DNA from: Piromyces finnis
Taxonomy: Eukaryota; Neocallimastigomycota; Neocallimastigomycetes; Neocallimastigales; Neocallimastigaceae
Assembly: GCA_002104945.1 (NCBI GenBank)
Contig: MCFH01000057.1
Coordinates: 1 to 64,000, forward strand
Reading direction: 5' to 3'
DNA length: 64,000 bases
A program made the position numbers and the translations under genes. Positions 24,401-35,756 of the stretch are shown here, piece by piece (within the stretch, counting starts at the first letter, position 1; each line of letters opens with the position of its first letter). The notes beneath the pieces were generated by a model. That model saw nothing but the letters and a program-made list of their open reading frames with translations, was not told where the DNA came from and did no database searches.

Positions 24401-26770
24401 TCTAGCTTAACCAAGTCTCAAAGAAATTATCAAATTTATGATAAAGAGTTGCTCGCTATCAAAGTGGCTCTCGAAGAATGGAGACACTATCTGGAAGGTG
24501 CAAAGCATCAGTTCATCATTTATACTGATCATAAGAATTTAACCTTTCCAAGAAAGCCTGAGATGCTCTCACAAAGACAGATAAGATGGTATGAATTCTT
24601 ATCTAGATTTGATTTTAAGTTAATATATAGGGCTGGAAAAAAGTCTGGCAAACCTGATTTGTTATCCAGACGTAGTGATCACATTTGTAATGATAGTAAT
24701 AATAATAGAATTAATAAAAACACTGAATGTAGTAATTTTAGTTGTAATTTTATTTCATGTAATGTAATTAATACTTTTAATAAAGATGATTCTTTAATTA
24801 ATTCTATTTTATGTTCTTTAAAAAATGATGATTTATATAATAAAGTTTGTGTATTTTTAAATGATAAAAATTCTTTGTCCCCTCCAATTAGGAATATTAA
24901 TAAAGTTAAAATCAATAAAGAAGGATTTTTACTTTACGATAATTTAATTTATGTTCCTTCTTCATTAAGAACTGGAGTCTTAGAATTACATCATGATTAT
25001 ATTTCTGCTGGTCACTTTGGTGTTAATAAAACTATTGAATTAATTAGTAGAAATTTTTTGTGGCCAAAATTTAGTTATGATGTTAAAAAATTTATAAAGT
25101 CTTGTGAAACTTGTTGTAAAGCTAAAGTTCCAAGACATAAACCATATGGTTTGCTTTCTCCTCTTTCCACGCCTAATAGAGCTTGGTCGGAACTGTCAAT
25201 GGATTTTATTGTCGAGCTTCCAAAGACATGACCACCATTATGGTTGTGGTTGATAGTGTAACGTATAAAGGTTTTGTACCTTTTCACCAAAATTGTATTT
25301 CGGGGTTCTCCAAGCTGGCTTCGCCGTCAGGTTGTTGGACGCTGACCTACTTGTCATGTGTTCGACTCCGGGTTCTCTATATTATGGATTAAATATAGCA
25401 ATCGCTATATTTAATCCATAATATTTGTCTATTTCTATTTCTTCTTTTTTATTTAAATAATTGAAGTTACCAATCAATATGAATAATGTTTATTCATAAT
25501 TATTAAATAAGAATATTTATAAATAGTAAATATAAATAATTTATAAAATTCATGTAAATTTAGTCTTTAGAATTAGTATTAAAGTTAATTTGTATTAATA
25601 ATATTAAATAATCAAATTATTAATAAAATATACTATTAATACAAAAAATAGTTAATTAGTATTGTGTTAACCTGAGTCTCTCGCGTTGTTACAGATAGGT
25701 TAACAAAAATGGCTCATTTTATTCCTTTAAGATGTCTGCCTACTGCTTCTATAGCAGCTGATGTTTTTGTTAACAATATCTTTAAATTACATGGTTTTCC
25801 TGATTCCATCATTTCTGATCGAGGTACTCAATTTACTTCAGACTTTTGGAATCGTTTATGTAATTTGTTAAATATTAAACTTGCTTTTTCTACTGCAAAC
25901 CATCCTGAAACTGATGGTCAAACGGAGAGGGTGAACGGGATATTGGAACAATATCTCCGTTGTTTTATTAACGAAAAACAGAATAACTGGGTTGATTTGT
26001 TACCTTTTGCTGAATTTGCTTATAACAATACTTTACAGCAATCAATCAATCAATCTCTGTTTTTCGCTAATTATGGGTTCAATCCAAAATTCAATCCTGA
26101 AATTCCTTCAGCAAATAGACCAAATAGAGCTGAACAAAGAATTTTGGATATTAATGAAAACATTAAATTTTTAAAAGAAAATCTTGATCAAGCAAAAGAA
26201 ACCTACAAAAAGTATGCTGACCAAAAAAGAATGGAATCCCCAAGTTTCGAAGTTGGTAAAAAAGTTTGGTTATTAAAAGGTATTAATCCTTCCAACAAAA
26301 ATATTAAAAGAAAGCTCGCTGATCAAATGCTTGGACCATTTGAAATAATCAAGAAGGTAAGTCCTTTAGCATTTGAATTAAAGTTACCAAACAATTTACG
26401 TTGTCACCCTGTTTTTCATGTTTCGTTATTAGAACCTTATAACGAAAATGAATTTATAAATAGATCAGTAATAAATAAAAGAAAAAATATTAAGTTAACT
26501 ACTGATACTATTGATAGGATTCCTGATAAGATTATTCAAGAAAGAAATTGTCATGGAAAGAAATCTTTCTTGATGACATGGAAAAATCTTGACGAAAATA
26601 CTTGGATCCCGGAAGATCAAATTTCAGATGTACAATTGATCCAAGAATTTTATAGAAAAAACAAAAAGTCTAGAAAAGAAAGTCAAGATCAAGTTTATAC
26701 AAGGAATAACAATGGTATGATCAGACACAGATATCAACCATTTGTAATTGATATTCCTTCAAAGAAATAA
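21474..26770 (+). pseudogene. Ty3/gypsy element A gag-pol, disrupted
   Basis: It is nearly collinear with the intact element B polyprotein. Gag with zinc knuckle CFSCGKSGHMQFNC and the protease LIDSGSDLNF lie in 21474-22637; a linker and the RT start in 22794-23801; RT (YIDDILIYSN), RNase H and integrase zinc finger in 23786-25231; integrase core (SDRGTQFTSDFW, ETDGQTERVNG) and chromodomain-like tail in 25709-26770. Lesions: an in-frame TAG at 22635, a 7-bp deletion near 23775, a 7-bp deletion near 25217 and a solo LTR inserted at 25257. Asp is changed to Asn in the RNase H motif (ENDVSN where B has ETDASN). The copy is dead but recent. Confidence 0.9.
25257..25693. mobile_element. Solo LTR (437 bp) inside element A
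   Basis: The insertion starts TGTAACGTATAAAGG, ends GTTGTTACA and is flanked by the 5-bp duplication GATAG (25252-25256 and 25694-25698). Removing it restores the sequence seen in element B. It has a perfect 21-bp inverted repeat at 25379-25399 and 25404-25424 around the loop AATC. It belongs to an LTR family not seen elsewhere in the window and has an unusually GC-rich patch at about 25300-25375. Confidence 0.9.
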
Positions 26771-26800
26771 TCTCGCAGGAGCCCGACTTAAAGGGCGAGA

Positions 26801-27528
26801 TTGTAAAGATATAAAGTATATCTTTAAATTATTTAATAATAAATTAATAATTATTGAATAATAATTTTGATATTTTAATGAAAAATTGTTTATAAAATTT
26901 ATTGTATAAATTTTATGGAATAATTAAATAAAGATTAATTTTAAAATATCAAAATTAGAAATGGAATTTGGATAAATATTTAAATTAATGGATAATTAAA
27001 TTTAAATATTTTAAATATTCAAATTAAATTTTAAAAAGTTTTTATTTAATTAAAATTAGTTTAATAACTTTAGCGTAGTTTTAAATTAGCATTTTTAATT
27101 ATAAATATATAATAAATAGTATTATTAATATTTAATTAATATATAGGTAATACATGGACTGTATTCAATTTGCAATTCACTCAAATTGAATCAAAAGTGT
27201 ATTTAATTAGTTTTAGTTTAGTTTATTCATTTTATTATTTAATTAAATTAGTATTAAATTAGTTTTGTTTATTTTATATTGAATATATGTATAACTAAAT
27301 AAAATAGTATATTAAAATATAATTTACAAAAAATATAAATACATGTAAAATTTCTTGATTAAAACAATGTAATTGTTATTGACTATTATTTAGTTAATAA
27401 CTAAGTAAAATTAATAAAAAGAGATATTTTTTTTAAATAATTTATTTTCTTGTTTTTTTCTTTATTTTGTGTTGTTGTTTTATTGTAAAAAATTTTATAA
27501 TCTGTTTTACATTTATAAAAATTTTACA
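26801..27528 (+). repeat. 3' LTR of Ty3 element A
   Basis: It starts TGTAAAGATATAAAG directly after the polypurine-like AAAGGGCGAGAT and ends ATTTTACA at 27528. It has the same family and length as the LTRs of element B. The following five bases are CTGCC; the matching upstream copy cannot be seen because the 5' LTR is missing. Confidence 0.85.
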
Positions 27529-27540
27529 CTGCCATAGATA

Positions 27541-27770
27541 CTTCAGCTGAATACGCTTTACAAAAATCTAAAAGTATGTCGAGTGGTGAGACATTTACGA
27601 GTCAAGTTAATTTTATTGTTCCAGATGAAAAATGTTATAGTTTAACAGCATTTCCTTTATTTATGTCAGAATTTAATATATGGATTAATGGATATTATGA
27701 TGCCTACAATAATTTGAAATTCGATTTCACAAAATCTATTAATCCTATTAAGTTTATTGATTTTTTATAA
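27541..27770 (+). pseudogene. Host gene fragment beyond element A
   Basis: A short open frame from about 27541 with AIDTSAEYALQKSKSMSSGE then TSQVNFIVPDEKCYSLTAFP and NIWINGYYDAYNN, ending at TAA 27768-27770. A continuation in another frame (EEKKFQDIVKNDILSLVL) runs to about 27865. No family is recognised. Its position right after an LTR suggests it is the 3' part of a gene split by element A; the Ser-rich fragment at 20700-21013 is a candidate for the 5' part. Confidence 0.4.
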
Positions 27771-28097
27771 ATCCTGTAGAATGTGGTGAAGAAAAAAAAT
27801 TTCAAGATATAGTAAAGAATGACATTTTAAGTTTAGTATTAAAAAATCATATTATTAATAAAACATAATTCTTATATTATACATTTCATTCTCGTCCTTC
27901 TTCCCATTTGTGTTTTTTGTTGTTTATCATATATCCTTATAATAAACTCGTTAAGTTCTAGTCTTAATTTCATATTTAATTTTTTATTATTTTCCTTCTA
28001 TATACATATAATTTAATATTAAATTTTAATATTGAGTTATCAATAAGTAATTGTATTGTATTATTTGTCATAAATATTACAATAAAATTACTACAAT
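27771..28097. other. AT-rich DNA, possible old LTR remnant
   Basis: No gene. At 27921-27951 it contains GTTGTTTATCATAT then CCTTATAATAAACTC, the hairpin motif seen near the 3' end of several LTRs in this window, so part of an old LTR is likely here. Confidence 0.4.
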
Positions 28098-28583
28098 TGT
28101 AAAAGGTTTATTATAAATTAGTTAATAAGTTAATAAATAAGTTAAGTTAGTTATTAACTCTCTATACGAGTTAATAACTAAATAAAGTTTTATAAAAAAT
28201 AATAAAAGAACTAAAATAAATGTTATAACACAAAAATAAATATAAACAAATAAATATTATTGTGAAATAAATTTACTTAAATAACTATTTTAATTATATC
28301 TTTTATTTATTAGTTATAATTATTGTACATTAATTATTATTATAGTTATTAATTTACTTTAATACTAATGCTAAAGTATTTAGCATTTGTTTCCACTATA
28401 CTATTTAACTATATTAGTTTATTTCCTTTACCACTTGATTGGGTAAGGAAAATAAACTTTCTATTTAATTAATAACCATTAATATATGGTTATGCATAAT
28501 TCTGGCCAATAAATGTTAACCAGAATATATGGTTTCAATTGAAATATTTGGGGGCAAACTTATGGCTACAAATATTTCTTACA
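28098..28583 (+). repeat. LTR-like repeat, family 4, copy 1
   Basis: It starts near TGTAAAAGG and ends CAAATATTTCTTACA. It is about 85-90% similar by eye to 34836-35319 (shared landmarks TCTCTATACGAGTTAATAAC and CCACTTGATTGGGTAA). No matching 5-bp target duplication is found, so its left end is uncertain. Confidence 0.6.
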
Positions 28584-28588
28584 AGTAT

Positions 28589-29286
28589 TGTAATGTAATA
28601 ATTTTATTACATGTATTAATATTTCACATAATAAAATTATTATGTGAAGATATTAACTGGATTTAAAACAAATTCAGATAATATCTATAATTAGTTAAAT
28701 ATAATAATTATAATTAAATAATTTCAATAATTATTTTAAAACACCTTTAAAGTTCACCTTTAAAATTTTGATTCAGTGAATGTAAAGTTTTGTAAAACAC
28801 TAGATTAAACAAAACTTCAATAATACTAAATTTCTTTTTTAAAGACACTTTATTCTAATTTATAGTTTTATTATTTTTTATTAAAATGTTATTAACTACT
28901 TAATAGTCAATAACAATTACAACTATTTAAATTTACATGAAATTTCGAACTATTTATATTTTTTGCGATTACATTATAATATATGTAACTATTTTATTTA
29001 TATTGCTATTCAATATAAAACTATCCTTAAGAATCTTAAAATATAATAATTTAATTTCACAATATTAAATGACAAGAATTTTAATGTAAATCTTTATGAA
29101 AATCCTTTAAAAGATTTTCATTAATTTTTTGAACTTTATTTATTATAAATTTTATGTGTTACAATAAGTGATGAATAACTTTGGTTCACGTAACACAATA
29201 AAAATTTTTGTGATTGAGAGATTAGTTTTTCTCTTGAAGATTATTAAATAAATCATTAAATTATTGATTATTTAATAATCTTTACA
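28589..29286 (-). repeat. 3' LTR of Ty3 element D
   Basis: On the minus strand it starts TGTAAAGATTATTAAAT just after the polypurine-like end of element D and ends CATTACA at 28589. It is 698 bp long. The preceding five bases are AGTAT. The partner 5' LTR is missing because element D is truncated at 33031. Confidence 0.7.
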
Positions 29287-29296
29287 ATCTTCCGTT

Positions 29297-32200
29297 CTAA
29301 GTCGAGTTCCTGCGAGACAGTTGGGGATTACTCTTTGAAGGAAGTTCGATAACGAATGGATTGTAAGAGTATTTAATTAACTCCTCTTGGGAATTTCTGT
29401 CCTCCTTCTTTCTTCTACGCTGTTTATTAGTTTTATTTATATACTCTTGAATCAATTGTTTTTCAGGAATCTGATTCTGAGGGATACAGGTACGATCAGA
29501 GTCCTCGAAGCCTTTCCAGGAAACCGAATAGAATATATCTCCATTAATATTTTTCATTGAGTGTATTTTTTCAAGTACTTTTTGAATTAAGTCGGGATAC
29601 AAATGTATGTTTCTTTTTCTACTATAAGGGCGTTTAATATCTTCGAATTCATAATAGGGTTCTAAGAGAGAAACATGGAAAACAAGATGGCAACGCATAG
29701 TTTTAAGTAATTTCAATTTAAAGGAGACTGTACTGATTTGATCAATGATTTCAAATGGTCCAATAAGTTGTTGAGAAAGTTTTTTCTTAATACCAGAATT
29801 TGTAGACTCTTTTCGAAGATAAACTTTGTTACCAATTTTGAAAGCAGGAGGAACTGATCTTCTTTTATCAGCATATTTTTTATAAGTTTCTTTAGCTTTA
29901 TTCAAGTTAGTTTGGTGTAGCTTTATATTCTTGTTTATGTCAATAACACTTTGCTCAACTGAACTAGGATTATCGTTTGAAGGAATAGTTGGATTAAATT
30001 TAAGGTGAAATCTGAAATTTGCGAAAAATGGTGATTGTTTCGTAGACTGTTGTAATGTATTGTTGTATGAAAATTCGGCGAAAGGTAATATATCTACCCA
30101 GTTGTTTTGCTTTGAATTTATAAAGCAGCGAAGGTATTGTTCCAATATTGCATTCACCCTCTCCGTTTGACCGTCGGTTTGAGGATGGTTGGACGGAGAA
30201 TGGTTAATATCAAGAAGACCACAAAGTCTATTCCAAAATTCAGACGTAAATTGTGAACACAATGGAATTGGGAAAACCATGAAGTTTGAAAACATGAGTA
30301 ATGAAAGCGTCGGCAGCGATAGAAGATGTGGGAAGACATCGAAGGGCGATAAAATGAGCCATTTTAGTAAGATGATCAACAACAACCATAATAGTAGTCA
30401 TATCATGAGATTTTGGTAATTCCACGATAAAGTCAATTGAGATATCAGACCAAGGTCGAGATGGTGTATGAAGTGGCATAAGCAGGCCATAAGGTTTATG
30501 TTTTGGGACTTTTGATTTAGAATAAACAACACAAGAGCGAACAAATTTATAAACATCAGAATTCAAAGAGGGCCAATAGAAGGAACGTTTGATTAACTCA
30601 ATAGTCTTGTTGATACCAAAGTGTCCAGCAGTAATGGAATTATGGTGAAGTTTGAGAATGCGTAAGCGAAGTGTCAGAGGAACATACAAAAAGTCTTTGT
30701 ACCAAAAGAGACCAGTATCATCACAGAGACGAAAGGCAGATATATCCTTGCAAGGGGATGAGCCATTACCATTAGTTAGAAACTGAGTAACTTTATTATA
30801 GAAAGAATCATTAGAAAGTTCATTTTTAATATCTTCGACATGAGAGGAGTTACAAGAGTCATAAGTAGAAGAAATTTTTAAACAAGAAAAACCATAATCA
30901 CTGTCAGAATTATTAGTATTGTTCTGACTTTCGATCATGGCAGGACGACGAGATAGAAGATCAGGTTTACCAGATTTTTTTCCTGGACGATAGATAAGGT
31001 TAAAATTAAATCTTGACAAAAACATATTCCAGCGAATTTGTCGTTGCGAGAGCATTTCAGGTTTTCTAGGAAAAGTGAGGTTCTTGTGATCGGTAAAAAT
31101 AGTGAATTGGTGGCGAGCACCTTCAATGTAATGACGCCATTCCTCAAGTGCAGTCTTAATAGCTAAGAGTTCCTTATCATAAATAGGATAATTCTTTTGA
31201 GGTCCGGTAAGACTTTTAGAGAGGAACGCAATAGGATGAAGTTTACCATCAAATTCTTGAGAAAGTATTGCACCGACAGCATAATTACTAGCATCAGTTT
31301 CAACAATAAATTGTTTATTACTATCCGCATGTTTCAGAATAGGAGCTGACATGAACAGAGTTTTTAATAAAATAAAAGCGTCCTGATCTTCTTTCATCCA
31401 GTTAAAAGCAACATTCTTTCTAGTGAGTTTGTGAAGAGGATTTGCAATTTTAGCAAAGTCTTTAATAAAAATTCTGTAATAGTTACATAAACAAATAAAA
31501 GACTGAACCTCCTTAACATTCTTGGGAACAGACCAATCGAGAATTGCTTTAACTTTATTTTCGTCCATTTGCAACCCATCTTTTGAAATGACATATCCAA
31601 GAAAAGTGGTTTTCTCAACATCAAACTCACATTTTTCTAATTTAACATAAAGATTATTTTCAAGCAGTTTCTTAAATACTTTTTTAACATGTTCATGATG
31701 TTCTTCGATATTATTAGAATAAATAAGAATATCATCAATATATGAGATAATAAAATCATCTAAATAGTCACTAAGAACATCGTTAACGAAGTGTTGAAAG
31801 GTTGTAGGTGCATTCTTTAATCCAAAAGGCATAACCAGATATTCAAAATGTCCATATCTAGTACAAAAAGCCGTTTTGTATTCGTCACCTTCTTTAATAC
31901 GAACAAGATTATAAGCGGATTTAAGGTCTAATTTGGTGAAAATCTTAGCATTTTTCACCCTATCCAAAAGGTCACTAATTAAAGATAAAGGATATGAATT
32001 ACGAATTGTAATATCATTCAACCTTCTATAATACAAAGTCTTAATGAACCGTCTTTCTTTTTAACAAACAAAATTGGGGCACCAGCAGGAGACGATGATT
32101 TCCTAATAAAACCTTTATTTAAATTATCATCAATATATTTTTTAAGTTCCTCTCTTTCAACTTCAGTTAATGGATACAAAGGTCCATAAAATAAAGTTGA

Positions 32201-33031
32201 ATCATCCTTAAGCTTGATTTCACAATCATAAGGTCTATGAGGAGGCAACACTTCACAATTTATTTCGTTAAACTCTTCACTAGATTCTGAATATTGGGTT
32301 GGTACGGCGACCAATTTATCTTTATTAATATTTTTATCATTATTATTACATTCGTTATCACTATTACATGTTTCATTAATTTTTGTTACGGTACATTTGA
32401 CTTTTTTTATTAAAACTAATATATTCATCATCGCTATCATCTTCATCATTAATGGTTCTAACAAGGCGGCCTTTAACATATTCTTTTTCTTCATTGTTTG
32501 GGATGGAGGTATCTACTTTCGACTTTTTGGTTAAGCTTCGGTCGAGAACATCATGATCTAACTGATCATTCTTCTTTCTTGATTTTCTCTTTCTTTTCCC
32601 ATGATTACAGTGTCTGGCGCAGTATCCCGATCCCGAACTAAAATTGATTTTCTTGGAATCATAAAAAGCCTCAGGATTGTGTTTTTAATCCATGGTAATC
32701 CAAGAATTACATCGACACCAGGAACTTTCAAACTATATAATTGAATGGTTTCAAAATGATTTCTACACCTTAACATGCACTTTTCACTTCTTTCCATTAT
32801 AAGAGAAATCCCATTATTAACTCCTGAAACTCGGAAAGGTTCAATAGTTTCAAAATTAATTCCAATTTCTTTAGCAAGTTCAGGATTAATAAAACTTAAT
32901 TCAGAGCCCGAATCAACTAAAACTCTAACTTTAACTTCCGGAATATCATTTGTACTTAAATAAAAATCAATAATATTTAAATCTTTTTTGTTACCCATGA
33001 CTCCCACTTTATAAATCCTTGGATTAACAAC
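29297..33031 (-). pseudogene. Ty3/gypsy element D, 5'-truncated gag-pol
   Basis: Minus strand, in order: protease with VLVDSGSELSFINPELAKEI (32558-33007), linker and RT N-terminus (32018-32494), RT with YIDDILIYSN, RNase H (VETDASNYAVGAI) and integrase zinc finger (30240-32036), and integrase core and chromodomain-like tail (29297-30385). A 4-bp loss near 32035 breaks the conserved RT strand before YRRLND; further lesions separate the other pieces, including one that disrupts the second catalytic Asp region near 30240. Gag upstream of the protease is gone: at 33031 it is joined directly to CRESS Rep sequence. From about 31270 to 33031 it is almost identical to element C and shares the same frameshift. 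Confidence 0.88.
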
Positions 33032-33314
33032 TCACTCCTTCTCTTTGATGTTTCTCGTCTTGCAATATCTTATATTGGATTGGGCAGAACCAAAACATCT
33101 CTCCAAGTGGGCACCATAAAGTCTTGGATAAATTCTTTGAATTTTCATATTGTACAAACACATGATAATGTTTTTGTGCCTGTCCAATATGTTCCGTAAC
33201 CAAAAGATATCTCATCCCAGTAAGAGATTTAAGATAAGTCTTAATATCTTGATAGAATTCTAATGCGATAGGATTTAAAGTTAAAATAAAATTTTTATAA
33301 CCCATAATTTCCAT
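33032..33314 (-). pseudogene. rep: CRESS Rep N-terminal HUH domain, broken (element 1)
   Basis: Encodes the first ~95 residues of a rolling-circle replication initiator (Rep) of CRESS-DNA virus type. Motif I is FILTLN and motif II KHYHVFVQ (His-hydrophobic-His metal site). Compared with the Rep at 41.1-42.1 kb, two small deletions change the frame from about 33140 to 33060, so motif III with the catalytic Tyr is destroyed even though the ORF stays open. At 33031 the gene is cut and joined to Ty3 element D; the helicase half is absent here. It starts 12 bp from, and diverges from, the capsid ORF. Such Reps nick viral origins in the nucleus; this copy cannot be functional. Confidence 0.85.
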
Positions 33315-33326
33315 CCGATATGATAG

Positions 33327-34718
33327 ATGTCAGCTGTTGTAGCGGATATTGGCCGAAAAGCAGCACCATATATTAATCAAGCTATAAGAAAATACGCTAA
33401 AGAACAGATTGTTAACGCTAAATATAAATTAGAACAAAAGTATAAACAGACTCAGATTGACAAAGCTTATAAGCAAGATAAGCCAATGGCTAAAAAAGCT
33501 AAGACTAAAAGTAAGCACACGAAAGTTAAGGGCAAAAAGTACAAATCCCGTGGGTTTAAGGTTCGTAGAAGAAGATTTAAAGGAAGAGCAATTAATGTTA
33601 AGGAGGATAGAGAAGGGTATTCAAAGACCTTTAAAAAACAAAAGGTCACTAAACAACAACAACGAAAGATTAACCGAAGATTTAAGAACGGATATTCACC
33701 GTTCAAAGAGTGTATTGAAGACGCCTTTCAAGAAACCATTCTTCAAGTTACAGGAAAATGCAAATGGATCTGGAGATGTCACAATCACCTGGAATATTTA
33801 AGTAAGACCTTTGCTAACTGGCCTTGTTATTCAGGTAACCCAGGTACAATCCCAACATATGCTAAACAAGATAAGTATTTAACATCACCTAATCAAGAAG
33901 TATACTTTTCACAATTTAAGCATACTTATGAAATATATAACCCGACTAATTATGATATGAATCTTGTTATATATGATATTGTTGCTAAACAAGATAGTAC
34001 AGATAGTGTTGTTAATGCTAATTATAATTATTATAATGATCCAGCTAATTCAGCACATCGTAATCCTATTAGATGTATAGAGTTAGGGTTAAGTGCGGGT
34101 AATGGTCAGTATACAGCCTATGAAAGCAGCACTACACAGTATCCTATTGTAGCAGATAGTACAGCTAAAGAACTCCATGATATTACTCTTGGACCTACAG
34201 AAAGTTACCCCTTCAATATATATTGGACTATAGTTAAAAAGAGAACATTCAAATTACAACCTGGTGCGACCATGGTACATAAATTTATTCATAAACCAAA
34301 GGCTCTGGTTAGTAGAGGATATTGGGGGTATAGATATGGTAAGGATATGAAAATGGGTGATGGAGATAGTCGTAGAGCTATCAAAGATATCACCTCTGGA
34401 TGTTTATTTAAGTATTGGGGTCAAGTCTCTGGTTCAGCCTATTCCACTGGTTCAGGACCTACAGGAGATGGTCAGTATGTTAATATGACACAAATGCATG
34501 ACCAAGTAACCACTTTAAGTGGTCGTATTATGTTCAAAGAATATATAGAAAATAAATGGTATTTTATGAATGAAAGATATACATTTACCTTTAAAACAGA
34601 TCTTAACACATATAAACCTTCTGATGAAGAAGACCTACCTGTTGTTAATGATGCAGAAGTTAAACCATCAACTGATGCTGATGGAACAGGTATGGACACA
34701 GATAATCCAGTTAATTAA
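33327..34718 (+). CDS. cap: CRESS virus-like capsid protein (element 1)
   Basis: An intact 463-codon frame. Residues 1-100 are strongly basic (YKSRGFKVRRRRFKGRA near 70-90), like the DNA-binding/nuclear-targeting arm of ssDNA virus capsids. The rest is Tyr/Thr/Gly-rich and beta-strand-like, consistent with a jelly-roll. Shared blocks with the 39569-41038 ORF include KVTKQQQRKINRRFKNG, YEIYNPTNYDMNLVIYDI, LQPGATMVHKF, RGYWGYRYGKDM and LFKYWGQVSG. It is about twice the length of circovirus capsids. Identification rests on the Rep beside it in both copies, the basic arm and genome position; capsid function is inferred. No lesions are seen, in contrast to its Rep. An upstream promoter is not recognisable because the normal origin region is missing. 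Confidence 0.8.
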   Translation: MSAVVADIGRKAAPYINQAIRKYAKEQIVNAKYKLEQKYKQTQIDKAYKQDKPMAKKAKTKSKHTKVKGKKYKSRGFKVRRRRFKGRAINVKEDREGYSKTFKKQKVTKQQQRKINRRFKNGYSPFKECIEDAFQETILQVTGKCKWIWRCHNHLEYLSKTFANWPCYSGNPGTIPTYAKQDKYLTSPNQEVYFSQFKHTYEIYNPTNYDMNLVIYDIVAKQDSTDSVVNANYNYYNDPANSAHRNPIRCIELGLSAGNGQYTAYESSTTQYPIVADSTAKELHDITLGPTESYPFNIYWTIVKKRTFKLQPGATMVHKFIHKPKALVSRGYWGYRYGKDMKMGDGDSRRAIKDITSGCLFKYWGQVSGSAYSTGSGPTGDGQYVNMTQMHDQVTTLSGRIMFKEYIENKWYFMNERYTFTFKTDLNTYKPSDEEDLPVVNDAEVKPSTDADGTGMDTDNPVN

Positions 34719-34777
34719 ACACATGTAAATATAAAACAATAAATAAATAAAAGATATGGGTGTAAAATAAACTTTAT

Positions 34778-34832
34778 TTAATTTATTATAATTCTAGTGT
34801 TATCTACATTATCAATAACTTCATAATTTTAG
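34778..34832 (-). pseudogene. rep: CRESS Rep C-terminal tail (element 1)
   Basis: The minus strand reads VIDNVDNTRIIIN and a stop at 34778-34780, matching the last residues of the element 2 Rep (TVDNTRIVIN). Together with the N-terminal piece left of the capsid ORF, it shows a circle opened inside rep. The sequence then runs into LTR-like DNA at about 34835. Confidence 0.75.
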
Positions 34833-34835
34833 GTG

Positions 34836-35319
34836 TTTTTATAATATTAGTTAATAAGTTATATAATTTAGTTAATTAAGTTAGTTATTACCTCTCTATA
34901 CGAGTTAATAACTAAATAAAGTTTTATAAAAAATAATAAAAGAAGAAAATAAATATTATAACACAAGAATAAATACAAGTATATATAAATATTATTATGA
35001 AATAAATTTACTTAAATAATTAATTTTAATTATATCTTTTATTTATTTAGTATAATTATAATACATTAATTATTATTATAGTTACTAATTTACTTTAATA
35101 CTAACGCTAAAGTATTTTACGTTAGTTTTAACTATACTATTTAACTATATTAGTTTATTTTCTTTACCACTTGATTGGGTAAAGCAAATAAACTTCCTAT
35201 TTAATTAATAACCATTAATATATGGTTATACATATATCTGGCCAATAAATGGTGACCAGAATATATGGTTTCAATTGAAATATTTGTGGGCAAACTTATG
35301 GCCACAAATATTTCTTACA
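34836..35319 (+). repeat. LTR-like repeat, family 4, copy 2 (5'-truncated)
   Basis: It matches 28120-28583 from ATTAGTTAATAAG to CAAATATTTCTTACA. Its left end is replaced by CRESS element 1. Confidence 0.65.
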
Positions 35320-35751
35320 ATAGATTCGTTGCATATAAAATTACTTTAATGTGATATTCTATTATTTTAAAGAAAAAAAGTTTAAAAAAAAATAGTAGAG
35401 AGTGTTTTTTTTGGAAAAGAAGAAATAAAAAAGGAATTTATATCATAACACTGTAAATTAGTATAATAATTATTTAATAGGTTTAAATAATTTTATATAG
35501 TGGATTAATACATTAGGTTTTTTTCTGCTATTCTAATTGTAAAGTTATAATAAATTAAATTATTATAACACACAAAAAGTAAGAATTTAAAATAATAAAA
35601 CAAAATTCAAAACTTATTTATTAACTTTATATTTTAATCTGAGTTTTCCTTATTATTGTGTTATTAATATATTATTTTATAATTCCCAACTTGCTTATCC
35701 TATTTAATATATTGATACTTGATTTATTTATATATAAAAAATCTGTATCAC
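35320..35751. other. AT-rich DNA, probable end of decayed host gene
   Basis: No open gene. If the solo LTRs to the right are removed, the minus strand joins to the decayed lectin-type gene at 37982-39149 and remains weakly readable to about 35690 (YRFFIYK). Otherwise nothing is recognised. Confidence 0.4.
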
Positions 35752-35756
35752 CCAAT

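Noticed and set aside
25300-25376. tRNA-like sequence (GTTCGACTCC) within the solo LTR
   Set aside because: The would-be acceptor strands are direct, not inverted, repeats (GGTTCTC twice) and the T-stem does not pair.
28098-35319. The two family-4 LTR-like repeats as the ends of one element containing D and the CRESS copy
   Set aside because: No matching target duplications, no family-4 internal region, and element D has its own 3' LTR between them.
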